This document shows positions 1-11,117 of a stretch of DNA of 64,000 nucleotides, one piece after another. How positions within the stretch are numbered: the stretch's first letter is position 1; each line of letters opens with the position of its first letter. The position numbers and the translations under genes were made by a program. The notes under the pieces were generated by a model. It did not search any database. It was not told where the DNA came from and was given only the letters and a program-made list of their open reading frames with translations. The stretch comes from Achatina immaculata. Lineage: Eukaryota; Mollusca; Gastropoda; Stylommatophora; Achatinidae. The stretch is taken from contig CM019702.1 of the NCBI GenBank assembly GCA_009760885.1, positions 51,993,282-52,057,281 on the forward strand, written 5' to 3'.

Positions 1-19
1 GCACACATAAAATCTTTAC

Positions 20-251
20 CCATCAAACTGACGTTGACGGAATCCTTAAAACCAAGCTTGATGAAGCAGATGATGTTGATGATGTTGGTCACCACGCCAA
101 AAACGTCGATGAAATTGCAGAGAACAGTAAAATTGATCCACTGGAAGATCTGGAAAGCTTGGTCACTGACCAGAACGTCGAATACTTCGTCAGGCGTGAA
201 GGTCGTGACCTTGTGAGTTGGTTTGTCTGAGGAAATTGTTTTTTGAACCAT
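20..251 (-). CDS. First coding exon of a chemosensory-type class A GPCR (partial gene)
   Basis: Read on the minus strand, an ATG at 251-249 opens a 232-nt exon (77 codons plus one base). It ends at a GT donor (GTAAAG, bases 19-14) in phase 1. The product has a short extracellular N-terminus, then a first transmembrane segment containing FIDVFGVVTNIINIICF and the intracellular motif GFKDSVNVSLMG. This matches exon 1 of the complete paralogue at 17942-18173 in length, splice phase and sequence. In the family this segment is TM1 and the start of the first cytoplasmic loop of a plasma-membrane receptor. TM2-TM7 must lie to the left, outside the window. The ligand is unknown. The exon is intact here; whether the gene is functional cannot be judged. 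Confidence 0.85.
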
Positions 252-1699
252 CACTTGTCTCTTGATTGCATAATCTGTGTTCCTGACAGAAAACTGATGC
301 TTCGGATAGATCCAATTATAGATGATATCTTGAAATATCACTCATATACAAGAGTGCTGATACAGGAACTCGTAAGATATAACAATGCATTAAAAAGATA
401 TCCTCAAGTGTCCGTTCTTTCTACAAGTCTCTCAATCAACTGACAACTTTCTTAAGTTTTATTCTGTGTCTAGATCTGGAAAATGAGCTCACATGGCGTA
501 AAGAGCTCTGTTATACGTTTTACCTGGCTGTGTTGGTTAAGTTTTGCAGCCAGACAGAAACTCGTACACCTGATACAGCAGGATAAGAAGCAAAGCTATA
601 AAGAAATGAGAACCCATGTTGTGAACATAATTCTCCAGATAGATGACAAAAACAAAGGAAAGATCTCAATAAGAAACCGCACAACAATAATATTTAACCA
701 GCAAACAGTGCTAACAACTTCTCACATTTTAGACTAGAAAATGTTTCAAATGAAAGAAAAGTCTATATAATACAGACCGAGACAGCAACAGAACAAGGAA
801 GAGCAGCACCGGTAGGCCTTCTAGAGACATCCTAACGTTTAAACAAGATTTACAACTGTATATTTCTCAGCTGAGTAGGTTAAATGTCAGCACTGAAACC
901 AAATGTGGTAAAGGATCTCGTCAGCACAAGCACTCTGACACGTGGATCTGAAATAATCAACCCTGACAGCTGGTACACTAGACCCTCGTGAACTATTAGC
1001 AGATCTACAGCTGTCTTGTCTTGTCTTTCATCTCCCTATAAGTGCGAGCTGTTATTCTTTGCAGCCGATGCTGTAAAGGTGCTGGGGTACAGCATCGTAT
1101 CAGCGTTGGGGTGGGTTAGGGTAGATATTTTTTTTTCAAATCCCGGAGTACAATTAAATAGCTATGGTGTGCAATGCTTCTTTAGCAGACTCCACCACCA
1201 TAAGGACTATGACGATTCGTGCTCCGCTAGCCAGGTAAACGTCTGTTACTGGTGGTATCAACGGAGAAGTGGGATAGGGTCTTGGTCAGTTATAGTTCGC
1301 TAACACTGGCGCTAGCATATCAGATGTGGGTCGATGATTGCTTAATCAGACAGCGTCTTCGGTCCCAAATCTTGTAGGGAATATAAAAATATATATCGCG
1401 TGTTGCGTATTTATGTATATAGATTACATAGATAATTGCCTGGTAAATGTTAGAGTATCAACATACATGTATAAAGTATCACTATCTCCACAGACATATA
1501 GAGCTGCCTACTGATATAATAGTTGATAATGAAGGAATTGGCACTTATTTATTTTATTATAACACTTGTATGGTCTTCCTCCTCAGGTACCTTTCAGTGT
1601 AATGGAGACATATTAACCAGGATCGGCGGTTGATTGGTGTAAACTGACCCATTTTCAGTTCAACTTACCAGACAGTTACGTAAGACATTAAAACATTAC
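252..1699. other. Upstream region of the left-edge GPCR; no gene recognised
   Basis: AT-rich single-copy-looking sequence. Open frames here (for example 483-737 and 1016-1303) show no family motifs, no splice-supported continuation and no repeat structure. It would contain the promoter and any 5' untranslated exon of the minus-strand GPCR, but no convincing core promoter element stands out. Confidence 0.5.
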
Positions 1700-1742
1700 C
1701 TCTCAAAATGACATTGACTGCATGCTTAAAACCAAGCTTGAT
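1700..1742 (-). pseudogene. Relic of the 3' end of a GPCR exon 1
   Basis: Forty-three bases on the minus strand align without gaps to the last 43 bases of the exon at 20-251. They read IKLGFKHAVNVILR plus one base and are followed by a preserved GT donor (GTAATG, 1699-1694). Similarity stops abruptly at 1742, so only the last 14 codons and the splice site remain. It is most simply a fragment of a third family member left by partial duplication or deletion. Confidence 0.7.
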
Positions 1743-4700
1743 TTTATTTTTGTAACCTTTTTATTGTCTTATTGTTATGTGATCTAAGAAGTAAAGTTTA
1801 AAGTTTAATATTGGACTCAATAGCTTACCAGAGAATATCTTAACAATCGCAAATTGTTAGTATTAATTTGTTTCAAACGAGGAAGTTGCTTAAATTTGTC
1901 GCAAGTGTGGAACTCGAGACTAAGTTATTTAGGAACTCTCAGACAGAGGGTACGCAAGAGTTAAGGGCTTGTGTAGAACGATATAGGCCTACAAGTCTCT
2001 ACTGACAACTAACATCGTGACAGTCAACAGAACATAACAGCCGTAGCCTGAAGAAAAGACATACACAGAAATCAGAACACAGCCAGAGAGACCTTGGTAT
2101 GTCTTTGGTGAAAATATTATAATAAGAATAATTTTAAAGTGAAAATCAGAGAATGGAAAGGTAAAATGGAAATCAGACTTGGTTAGAAGCCTGCAACGTC
2201 CACTACAAAAATATCTGAAAGCCCGTGATAACCAGAAGAGAAAGAAGTACATATCTTTGTGTGTGTGTCTGTGTGCTCTCAACTAACAATGTCAGAATCT
2301 CTTTTGTTTGTAAATTCTGTGGCTATTTACCGACAGTAACAAAAGACAAGTCTAATATGACAAGAATGTGTAGGTTACTCTCAGCTATACGAGTTACTGA
2401 AATACTTGACACAGCTACAAGAACAGACTGAAGAAAATTATCAACATTTGCTGGGACTTAAAAATATAATTGTGAGAGTACCATTATAAGAAGAGACAAA
2501 GTAAATGTAAATTTTAAAAGTATATATTAGTTTGGGTTTTCTAAAATACCTTTTCGCCTGACCGGCTTCCTGGATTCAAGCGTGCAAGAGTAATAATTAT
2601 ATTTAGAAAACACAAAAAAAGAAATCCCCAAAACTAGAACAATTTAAAGAAAAAAAAACTGAATGGAGACGAATATAAATTTCGATAACACGAACATTGA
2701 TTCGTGGCTTCCATTTAGAAGTGATAAAATGATATCAATTTTGTGAAATTCCCAAGATAATAATACAGGAAAGTTGAAATGCTTAAATCTGAATCATGAC
2801 AGGTCAGAGTAACTTGAATGTTAGCACCCCCCCCCCCCACCACACCCCCACCTAATCTATTATATAATGAGTGACATGCCCCGAGGATGCAAATTTTACA
2901 CTTTTAAATCTACCAGGTAAAACTGTCTACATGAACAGCGCAGAGAAACATTCATACAGTTATACATAAACAAGAACTGTAAGTTAGATTTTTATTGGAA
3001 ACATCCACAACTTCTCTGAGTGCAGTCATTGTGAGTGTTTTGTTTGATAGATTTAAGGGAAATGCTTTATTAAAGTAAGACTGAACTAGGTCATCTGTCA
3101 GGTGACTGAAGGGAAACAATTTAGATTTAACTGAGGTGACTGATACAGATGTGCTTGTATAGAGAGAGTTACCTGTCTTTCTGTCAGGTGGTGGAGAAGA
3201 AGAAACACTCTTCTGTTCTCTACTTGTGCTAGTTCAAATCCCCTCACATGAAGGATTTAATTATAAATAACAATTTAAAGTCTATGAAAGAAAAGATTTT
3301 TAATGAGATATCCTTTCTAGATTATTCGATTCTTCAACTTTGTCAGTAGGTACTATTTGTTGAAAGTCTCTCATTATCTTTGTACTCATGACATTTGTTG
3401 ACATTCTACGTTCTCAAACATTGTCCTTTTGTCCTGTCAGAAATTCATCATGCACTGTTCCATATCTTTCATTCTTTTTGTCTGTCTTTGTTTTTACAGA
3501 TAATTTCATGTGCACTTTGTGTGACTCACTTTTGTCTGTTATCTGCAGCACTGTTTCCCAAGCTTTCTCTAAAACATGCCCCACCCTAACACTTCAAACA
3601 TTTCCACGCTCCATCCTTCCCCTATTTTTCCCTCCAATTTCCTCCCTCCCCGCCCCCTTCCATGTAGCATAACAGTCAGCCAAGTTCTCATAAAGTATGA
3701 TATAAATATTTTCTAATTTCCTCCCAAATATTCGTTGCTCCTCCTCCCCCCCCCCCCCACAATCCAACTGTGTGGTGCAGGCCCCCGGTTTTGAAACACT
3801 GACATATATCAATTTGACATATGTAGCTGTCACTTTCTCCTCACAGCGAACTGCCTCTTTATGTTTTTTTCTGTTATGGATTACGAATTATGTATAAAGA
3901 GTGTTATTTACAACAGCAGTTATAAGAACAAAAGATCCTACAAAAACTGGAAAGAATCTGAAAAATTGATCAGTGTTCTGAGCTGTTTTATGCAGTGAAA
4001 TTTGACAAGAAAGTGACAACATGACCCGTCACTGATTTATAACGTATATGCCAACAAAAATAAACTTCTCGGTGCTTTGTTTCACTCCACTGTTTGTTAT
4101 CAAAATTTTACCGAAAATAACCAACAATTTACTTCTGAAGGCCACACTAATTTTTTTAAATTTAGGATTATTTTTGTGTATGACAGAACATATTTCCACA
4201 TAATCCAGGCATATAATCGGTCTCAGAGATACGAAATGATATACTAAGTATCCGAAACTGTCGTTTTCGTAAGAACGTTTCGTCGTTTGATATAATGTGA
4301 ACATTTAGAAGCAGTGCCACTTTGTTCATAAACTTGAAATAAGAAGAAAAACAATTACACGGGGCCACACATTTCCCCACGACTTCCCTAAACTTAAATG
4401 TGACAGTATTTGTTACTTGATAAAAAGGAAACAGTCTTTAATATCTAAAACTGCACAGCATTTTAATCTCTGTTGCTGTTTCCTGTAGCATTGGCCTCTT
4501 GATCCAAGTATTTGTGTCAGTTTGTCTAAACTAACATTTGGTATGGTGGTAATTAAAGCAACAACTCACAAGATCTCTCTGGGAGTCATGACCTAGAGGG
4601 GCCCACCCCGTTTAGAGTTTCAGGAGTTTAATAGGGCCGAAACACTTGTCGGGGGGGGGGGGGTACTTCATCTGATGATCTGAAGGAGATGTGCTGTTGT

Positions 4701-4986
4701 TCCCCTCTCTACAGTAGAGAATTTCCTGCATACACTGACAGTGTGCTAATTATAACCATCGCCTTGCATTTAGATATTCTTGAATTTTAGATACAAATAT
4801 CCATCACAACGGTGTCAGGTATACATTTTATAGCAAGTTTTACTACGTGATGTTTGTAGCTGAGGTTTCTAATTTACAACTTCCCCATGACTAGACAACT
4901 CACTATTGTCTGCAGCACTTGCAAGATATTCTTTGTCTTTAAGAATGTGTTTCTGTTTATTCTCTGCAGAAAGAAACTCATCAACT
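1743..4986. other. No gene recognised; homopolymer runs
   Basis: About 3.2 kb of AT-rich DNA with no coding region I can support. It contains C or G runs of 10 or more bases near 2827, 3747 and 4653, and A/T runs. The open frames on the minus strand at 4029-4380 overlap each other and show no recognised motif. Confidence 0.5.
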
Positions 4987-7900
4987 TCCAGTATGACAGT
5001 CATACGGATTGTGTTAAGCAAGCTCAAGGAACAGAATCTGAAAGAAGAATATGAGAAGAAAATAAAAGAACTGTTCATAAACTTACCAACAGAAACAAAA
5101 TCAGAGGGAGAGGAATGGGCCTTGTTCAAAATCAGCTTTTTTGCGAGCAGCAGAGGAAACATGTGGCACTATGAAAAAAAGGAGGCAGAGAAATGAAAAT
5201 AACAACATGGTGGAATAATGAGGTAAAAGAGGCTGTAAAAGAAAAGAAAAATAAATATAAACAATGGATTATAAGTAAAGAGTAGTTAGACTACACTGAA
5301 TATTGAATTGCAAGAAGACATTCTAAGCTGGTAATAAAAGAAACAAAGGCAAAATCATGGCATGATTACAACGAAGTATTAAACAACAAGCACAAAGAAG
5401 CTACGAAAATCTTTTATAAAAAGATCAGTGCAATGAAAAAGCGAGCAGAGCACGTCGACCCAACTGAGTTTGTGAACAATGATAATGGTAATCCAATATG
5501 CGAACCAGAGAGGGTAGTACAGCTATGGAGACAATACTTCGACAAGCTACTCAATATACCATCCGAGGCAAGCCAAGCTCATTATAACAATACAGATAAC
5601 CCCATGGAACTGGAACCAGACATAGTCAGTCATGTACATGCCCCTTGCAGAACTTTGCTTCCTAGCAGCACTCCTGTAGGCCTCTCGGTTGTAAGAAAGA
5701 TGCCCTGCTGTCTATGTGTCTATGTCTGCACATTATCAACGATATCTTCAAGCCATCTTCGTTTTGGTCTTCCTCTCTTTCTTTTTCCCATTGTGTAACT
5801 CTTCCAAGACCGTCTTCTCTAAATTCTAATGATGTTTTTAATATGTCCAAAATATTTACGTGTTCTTTGTTTAATACTCTTTACTATTCAACCTTCTTCA
5901 CTATTAAGTTCTTGTAGTACGGATATATTTGTTTTTTTATCCATGATATATGAAGGACTCTTCTGTAGCATTTACATTCAAAGGCGTTTATGTGTTTCTC
6001 AGCTGTTTTGTTAAATGTCCAGGTCTCACAGGCATATGTTGCGGTGGGAAGGATGCATGCCCTTAAAAATCTTATTTTTATAGTTCTGACTGTTTCTCTC
6101 CACAACTTCTTTTGTTGTTTTACTTTCTGAAGAGCGATAGAAGTCCTTCTTTTATTTTCCCTCATTGTATCTCCATTATTAGTTAGTAATGATCCAAGAT
6201 ATTCAAAACTCTCCACTTCTTCCAGTTTTTCCTCACTGATACATATTTCAGCTGCCTTGTTTGTTTTGTCATTTGTCATCAATTTAGTTTTCTTCACATT
6301 AAGATAGACGTTTTACTCTTCATTATTCTTATCTAATCTCTGGTATTTCATAACCTCAAGTTTTTATTGCATCTTAATATTCTTTGTCTATATCTTCTCT
6401 AATATTCTTCAATATATTTTCAATATACAAGTTAAAGACATACTACCAGCTGAAATCAGAGACGCCATCAGAAAGGCCCCAGTGAACAAAGCCCCAGGAT
6501 GTGATGGAATACCTGATGAATTAATCAAATGTGCGAAAGAGATTGGAATAACCTGGCTTCACAGATTCTATAACTTGGTATAGGAAAAACAAGAAACACC
6601 ACAGGACTGGAGAAACGCTGTAATTATTCCAGTATGGAAGAAAAAAGCAATAAAATGGACTCAGCCAATATTGAGGCATCTCACGGCTAAGCCATACTGA
6701 AAAAATGTCCTGCAAGATCCTAGAGAACAGATTGCGACCAGTGATTGAACCACAGCTAAATGAAACTCAGATGGGATTTATACAAAAATAGAAGTTGTAC
6801 AGATGCCATCTTTTCCCTAAGACAGCTAACAGAAAAATCAGTTGAACAGAATCAGATACTGCACATAGCTTATGTAGATCAAGAAAAAGCATTTGATAGA
6901 ATAGATAGATATAAACTGTGGGAAATCTTACAGCATTATGGAACTAGTACACATCTGGTCAACCTATGCAAAAAACCTTTAAGAAAACAGTCAGTGAAGA
7001 GTTAGAACAAATGCGGGACAATCTGAAGCATTCATCATAAAATCTGGAGTGAGGCAGGGCTGTGTATTATCTCCCTTACAATTCATAACATACACTGACA
7101 AGATCTGCAAAGAAGCTAACATACATAGTAAAAACTCCAACAGCCTAACCCCAGAAAGAATGCTGATAATCCCACAACACCTCCCAGAAGACATACTCAG
7201 TAGGAGGACCATAAACGAACTCGTTTTTTGCTGACATCAAGCACTTATAGCCACATCAGAAAAAGACCTACAGCAGAACATGGGTAACTTAGCAAGGGCA
7301 TATCAAAGCCACAACATGAAGATCAGTGCTGAAGAAACAGAAGTCATGACCATAGCGAGAGAAGAAATCCAAACAGAGATCTTCCTAGACAACCAGCCCT
7401 TGAAACAAGTGAAACATTTCAAACACCTAAGTAGCAAAATATCATCCTCAGGGACAATAATTGTTGAGACTGAGAACAGATGTGCTAAAGAAAACCAAGT
7501 CACTGGACAAGTGACTCCTTTACTGAAAAAAAAACATCACAACTGAAACAAAAAGGGCACTGTACAACACAATTATCCTCCCAACTCTATGCTATCAATA
7601 TCAAATATGGACACTATCAGCCAAGAACAAAAGAAAGATCATCATGACAGAAATTAGATGTTTAAGGAGAATACTAAATGTGACAAAAAGAGCCCCAATA
7701 AGAAATGACACTATCAGAGCATTAGGTTGGAGTAACACCAATACTACACTATATCCAGAAACAGCAAGTCAGATGGTTTGGCCATGTTACTCAGTTACCA
7801 CCAGACAGCATATCACAGACAACATTCACACTAAGATTTGTAGGTAACAGAGGAAGAGGCCGCCCACGCCAGATGTGGAGAGAGGAAATTACAGCAGCAT

Positions 7901-8010
7901 TAAATATCCCGTTATATGAAGCAAATCGTCGAGCCCTGTCAATGCGTCTATTTGTCCCCTTGCCCTTGACAAGACAAGACACAAGACAAGACAGGTTGTT
8001 CTGTGTTATG
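4987..8010 (+). mobile_element. Decayed APE-type non-LTR retrotransposon (LINE family A)
   Basis: A 5'-truncated LINE read in the plus direction with many stops and frameshifts. Pre-RT linker motifs (WWNNEVKEAVKEKK, 5211-5252) are followed by a segment ending EPDI (5624). After the nested insertion come RT motifs: APGCDGIPDELIK, QEKAFDRI (about 6880-6900) and [14 protein letters not shown] (7044-7085). The FADD motif region is frameshifted near 7232. The C-terminal region ends GRGRPRQMWREEI, and the 3' end is an imperfect (ACAAG)n tail at about 7972-8010. It cannot encode a working reverse transcriptase. Confidence 0.8.
5625..6435 (-). mobile_element. LINE family B fragment inserted in LINE family A
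   Basis: An 811-bp 5'-truncated LINE 3' end in the minus direction. It carries the post-RT segment KLEEVESFEYLGSLL and TATYACETW (frame 6297-5884), and is the same family as the copy at 24605-26420. It is flanked by a 7-bp direct repeat AGACATA at 618-624 and 436-442 within the 5 kb and 6 kb blocks (5618-5624 and 6436-6442). Removing the insert and one repeat joins host codons as EPDI-LPAEIRDAI in one frame, which confirms a target-primed insertion. Confidence 0.85.
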
Positions 8011-8149
8011 ACAGCATCAGGTAAGATATAAAGACAGTCCTGTAGTGACAGACAGGCAGGTATGTGACACCATTTTTTGACATGTTGGCACAAAAGATGA
8101 TTCCTTAGTGTCATGTCAGGTCGCCTTTCCTTTCTCATCTCCAAAAACC

Positions 8150-9155
8150 AAGTCCCAGTCCTAATACTCGTTATCTAAGGCCTCTCTGGTCCCAGTCCTA
8201 GAACTCGTTGTCTAAGGCCTCTCTGGTCCCAGTCCTAGAACTCGTTGTCTAAGGCCTCTCTGGTCCTAGTCCTAGAACTCGTTGTCTAAGGTCTCTCTGG
8301 TCCCAGTCCTAGAACTCGTTGTCTAAGGCCTCTCTGGTCCCAGTCCTAGAACTCGTTGTCTAAGGCCTCTCTGTTGCTAGTCCTAGAACTCGTTATCTAA
8401 GGCCTCTCTGGTCCCAGTCCTAGAACTCGTTGTCTAAGGCCTCTCTGGTCCCAGTCCTAGAACTCGTTGTCTAAAGTCTCTCTAGTCCCAGTCCTAGAAC
8501 TCGTTGTCTAAGGCCTCTCTGGTCCCAGTCCTAGAACTCGTTGTCTAAGGCCTCTCTGGTCCCAGTCCTAGAACTCGTTGTCTAAAGTCTCTCTAGTCCC
8601 AGTCCTAGAACTCGTTGTCTAAGGCCTCTCTGGTCCCAGTCCTAGAACTCGTTGTCTAAGGCCTCTCTGGTCCCAGTCCTAGAACTCGTTGTCTAAGGTC
8701 TCTCTGGTCCCAGTCCTAGAACTCGTTGTCTAAGGCCTCTCTGGTCCCAGTCCTAGAACTCGTTGTCTAAGGCCTCTCTGTTGCTAGTCCTAGAACTCGT
8801 TATCTAAGGCCTCTCTGGTCCCAGTCCTAGAACTCGTTGTCTAAGGCCTCTCTGGTCCCAGTCCTAGAACTCGTTGTCTAAAGTCTCTCTAGTCCCAGTC
8901 CTAGAACTCGTTGTCTAAGGCCTCTCTGGTCCCAGTCCTAGAACTCGTTGTCTAAGGCCTCTCTGGTCCCAGTCCTAGAACTCGTTGTCTAAGGCCTCTC
9001 TTGTCCCAGTCCTAGAACTCGTTGTCTAAAGTCTCTCTAGTCCCAGTCCTAGAACTCGTTGTCTAAGGCCTCTCTGGTCCCAGTCCTAGAACTCGTTGTC
9101 TAAGGCCTCTCTGTTGCTAGTCCTAGAACTCGGTGTTTAAGGCCTCTTTGGTCGG
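8150..9155. repeat. 37-bp minisatellite with higher-order structure
   Basis: About 27 head-to-tail units of 37 bp with the core CCTAGAACTCGTTGTCTAAG. A variant unit containing CTGTTGCTAG starts at 8371, 8778 and 9111, so blocks of 11 units (407 bp) and 9 units (333 bp) have been duplicated as larger blocks. No reading frame is kept because 37 is not a multiple of three. Confidence 0.95.
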
Positions 9156-9207
9156 ATTCGAAGACATGACTTTCGTCATGACGGACTGGTGCACTAATTC
9201 ATTACTC

Positions 9208-9625
9208 ATGTGTCTATGTCAGAGTTATATGTGTCTATGTCAGAGTTATATGTGTCTATGGCAGAGTTATATGTGTCTATGTCAGAGTTATATGTGTCTA
9301 TGGCAGAGTTATATGTGTCTATGTCAGAGCTATATGTGTCTATAGAAGAGTTATATGTGTCTATGTCAGAGTTATAAGTGTCTATGGCAAAGTTATATGT
9401 GTCTATGTCAGAGTTATATGTGTCTATAGCAGAGTTATATGTGTCTATAGCAGAGTTATATGTGTCTATGGCAGAGTTATATGTGTCTATGGCAGAGTTA
9501 TATGGATATATGGCAGAGTTATATGGATATAGGGTAGGGTTATATGGACATGAACTTATTGTTCAAGTAAATGGCAGAGTTATATGGATATATGACAGAG
9601 TTATATGGATATGAACTTACTGTTC
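9208..9625. repeat. 21-bp minisatellite
   Basis: About 19 units of 21 bp with core GCAGAGTTATATGTGTCTAT, becoming irregular after 9500 where a TATATGGATATATGG variant takes over. Open frames across it repeat a seven-residue motif (MCLCQSY) and are produced by the repeat, not by a gene. Confidence 0.93.
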
Positions 9626-9660
9626 AAGTAAATGGCAGAGCTATATGAATATGAACTTAC

Positions 9661-10023
9661 TGTTCAAGTAAACTTCTTATATTCTTTGTTTATCTTCATC
9701 ATAATGTGAATGTGTGGATTTTTGTGTGAACACAAAATATGTGTACAGATGTCTTTACGTTTGTATACCTGGAATCACAGGTGTTAGTCTGTTGAACAAT
9801 AAAACTAGTGAAATAACAAAAACAAGATTCACTGCTCATCTCTTTTTGTTTTCACTTTCTCTAGTTAACAAAGTTCTCAACAATAACACCACAAACATCA
9901 TCATCAAGAACATCATCACGTCAAAACAATACTATCACAAACAACAATATGACTAAGAACAACATCATCAACATCATCACGAACAAAACCTATAATCATC
10001 TTCAACAACAACCTCATCAATAA
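9661..10023. other. Spacer rich in CAA/CAT triplets
   Basis: Between two minisatellites. The last 140 bases are a degenerate mixture of AAC, ATC and CAT triplets. No gene or element is recognised. Confidence 0.5.
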
Positions 10024-11117
10024 CAACTTGGACACCACAAGCCAAGGTGGACAACAAAGACCAAGGTGAACAACACAAGCCAAGGTGGACAACACAAGCC
10101 AAGGTGGACAACACAAGCCAAGTTGGAGAACAAAAGTCAAAGTGGAGAACAAAGGTAGAGGTGGAAAACACAAGTCAAATTGGAAAACACAAGCCAATGT
10201 GGAGAACAAAGGTCAAGGTGGACAACACAAACCAATATGGAGAACAAAGGTCAAGGTGAACAACACATGTCAAGGTGGAGAACAAAGGTCAAGGTGGACA
10301 ACACAAGCCAAGGTGAAGAACAAAGGCCAAGGTGGACAGCACAAGCCAAGGTAGAGTACAAAGGTCAAGGTGGAGAACAAAGGCCAAGTTGGACACACAA
10401 GCCAAAATGGAGAACAAAGGTCAAGGTGGACACCACAAGCCAAGGTGGAGAACACAAGCCAAGGTGGAGAACAAAGGCCAAGTTGGACAACACAAACCAA
10501 GGTGGACACCACAAGCCAAGGTGGACAACAAAGGTCAAGGTGGACAACAAAGTTCAAGGTGGACAGCACAAGCCAAGGTGGAGAACAAAGGCCAAGGTGG
10601 ACAACAAAATTCAAGGTGAAGAACACAAGCTAAGGTGGAGAAGAAAGGCCAATATGGACAGCACAAGTCAAGTTGGACAGCAAAGCTCAAGGTGGACACC
10701 AAAGGTCACCTTGTGGACAACGCAAGCCAAGCTGGAAAACAAAGGCCAAGGTGGAAACCACAAGCCAAGATGGACAATACAGGTCAAGGTGGACAACACA
10801 AGCCAAGGTGGAGAACAAAGTTCAAGGTTGACAACAAAGGCCAAAGTGGACAACACAAGTCAAGGTGAAGAACAAAGGTCAAAGTGGACACCACAAGCCA
10901 AAGTGGAGAAAAAAGTTCAAGGTGGACACCACAAGCCAAGGTGGACAACACAAGCCAAGGTGGACAACAAAGATCAAGATGGACACCACAAGCCAAAGTG
11001 GACAACACAAGCCAAGGTGGACAACACAGCCAAGGTGGACAACACAAACCAAGGTGGACAACACAAGCCAAGGTGGAGAACAAAGGTCAAGGTGGACACC
11101 ATAAGCCAAGGTTGAAA
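10024..11117. repeat. 19-bp minisatellite
   Basis: About 57 units of 19 bp, core AAGGTGGACAACACAAGCC, with variants such as GGTGGAGAACAAAGGTC. Because 19 is one more than a multiple of three, the same sequence cycles through all three frames. Units rarely contain stops, so long open frames appear on both strands (for example 10180-11115, 311 codons). I regard these as repeat artefacts. Confidence 0.95.

Noticed and set aside
1016..1303. 95-codon open frame as a small gene
   Set aside because: No homology recognised, no supporting splice structure, and its length is unremarkable for random sequence of this composition.
4029..4380. Overlapping minus-strand frames as another GPCR exon
   Set aside because: No TM-loop motif of the receptor family (SDIG, ERCLCITVPLK, GFKDSVN) and no suitable phase-matched splice sites.
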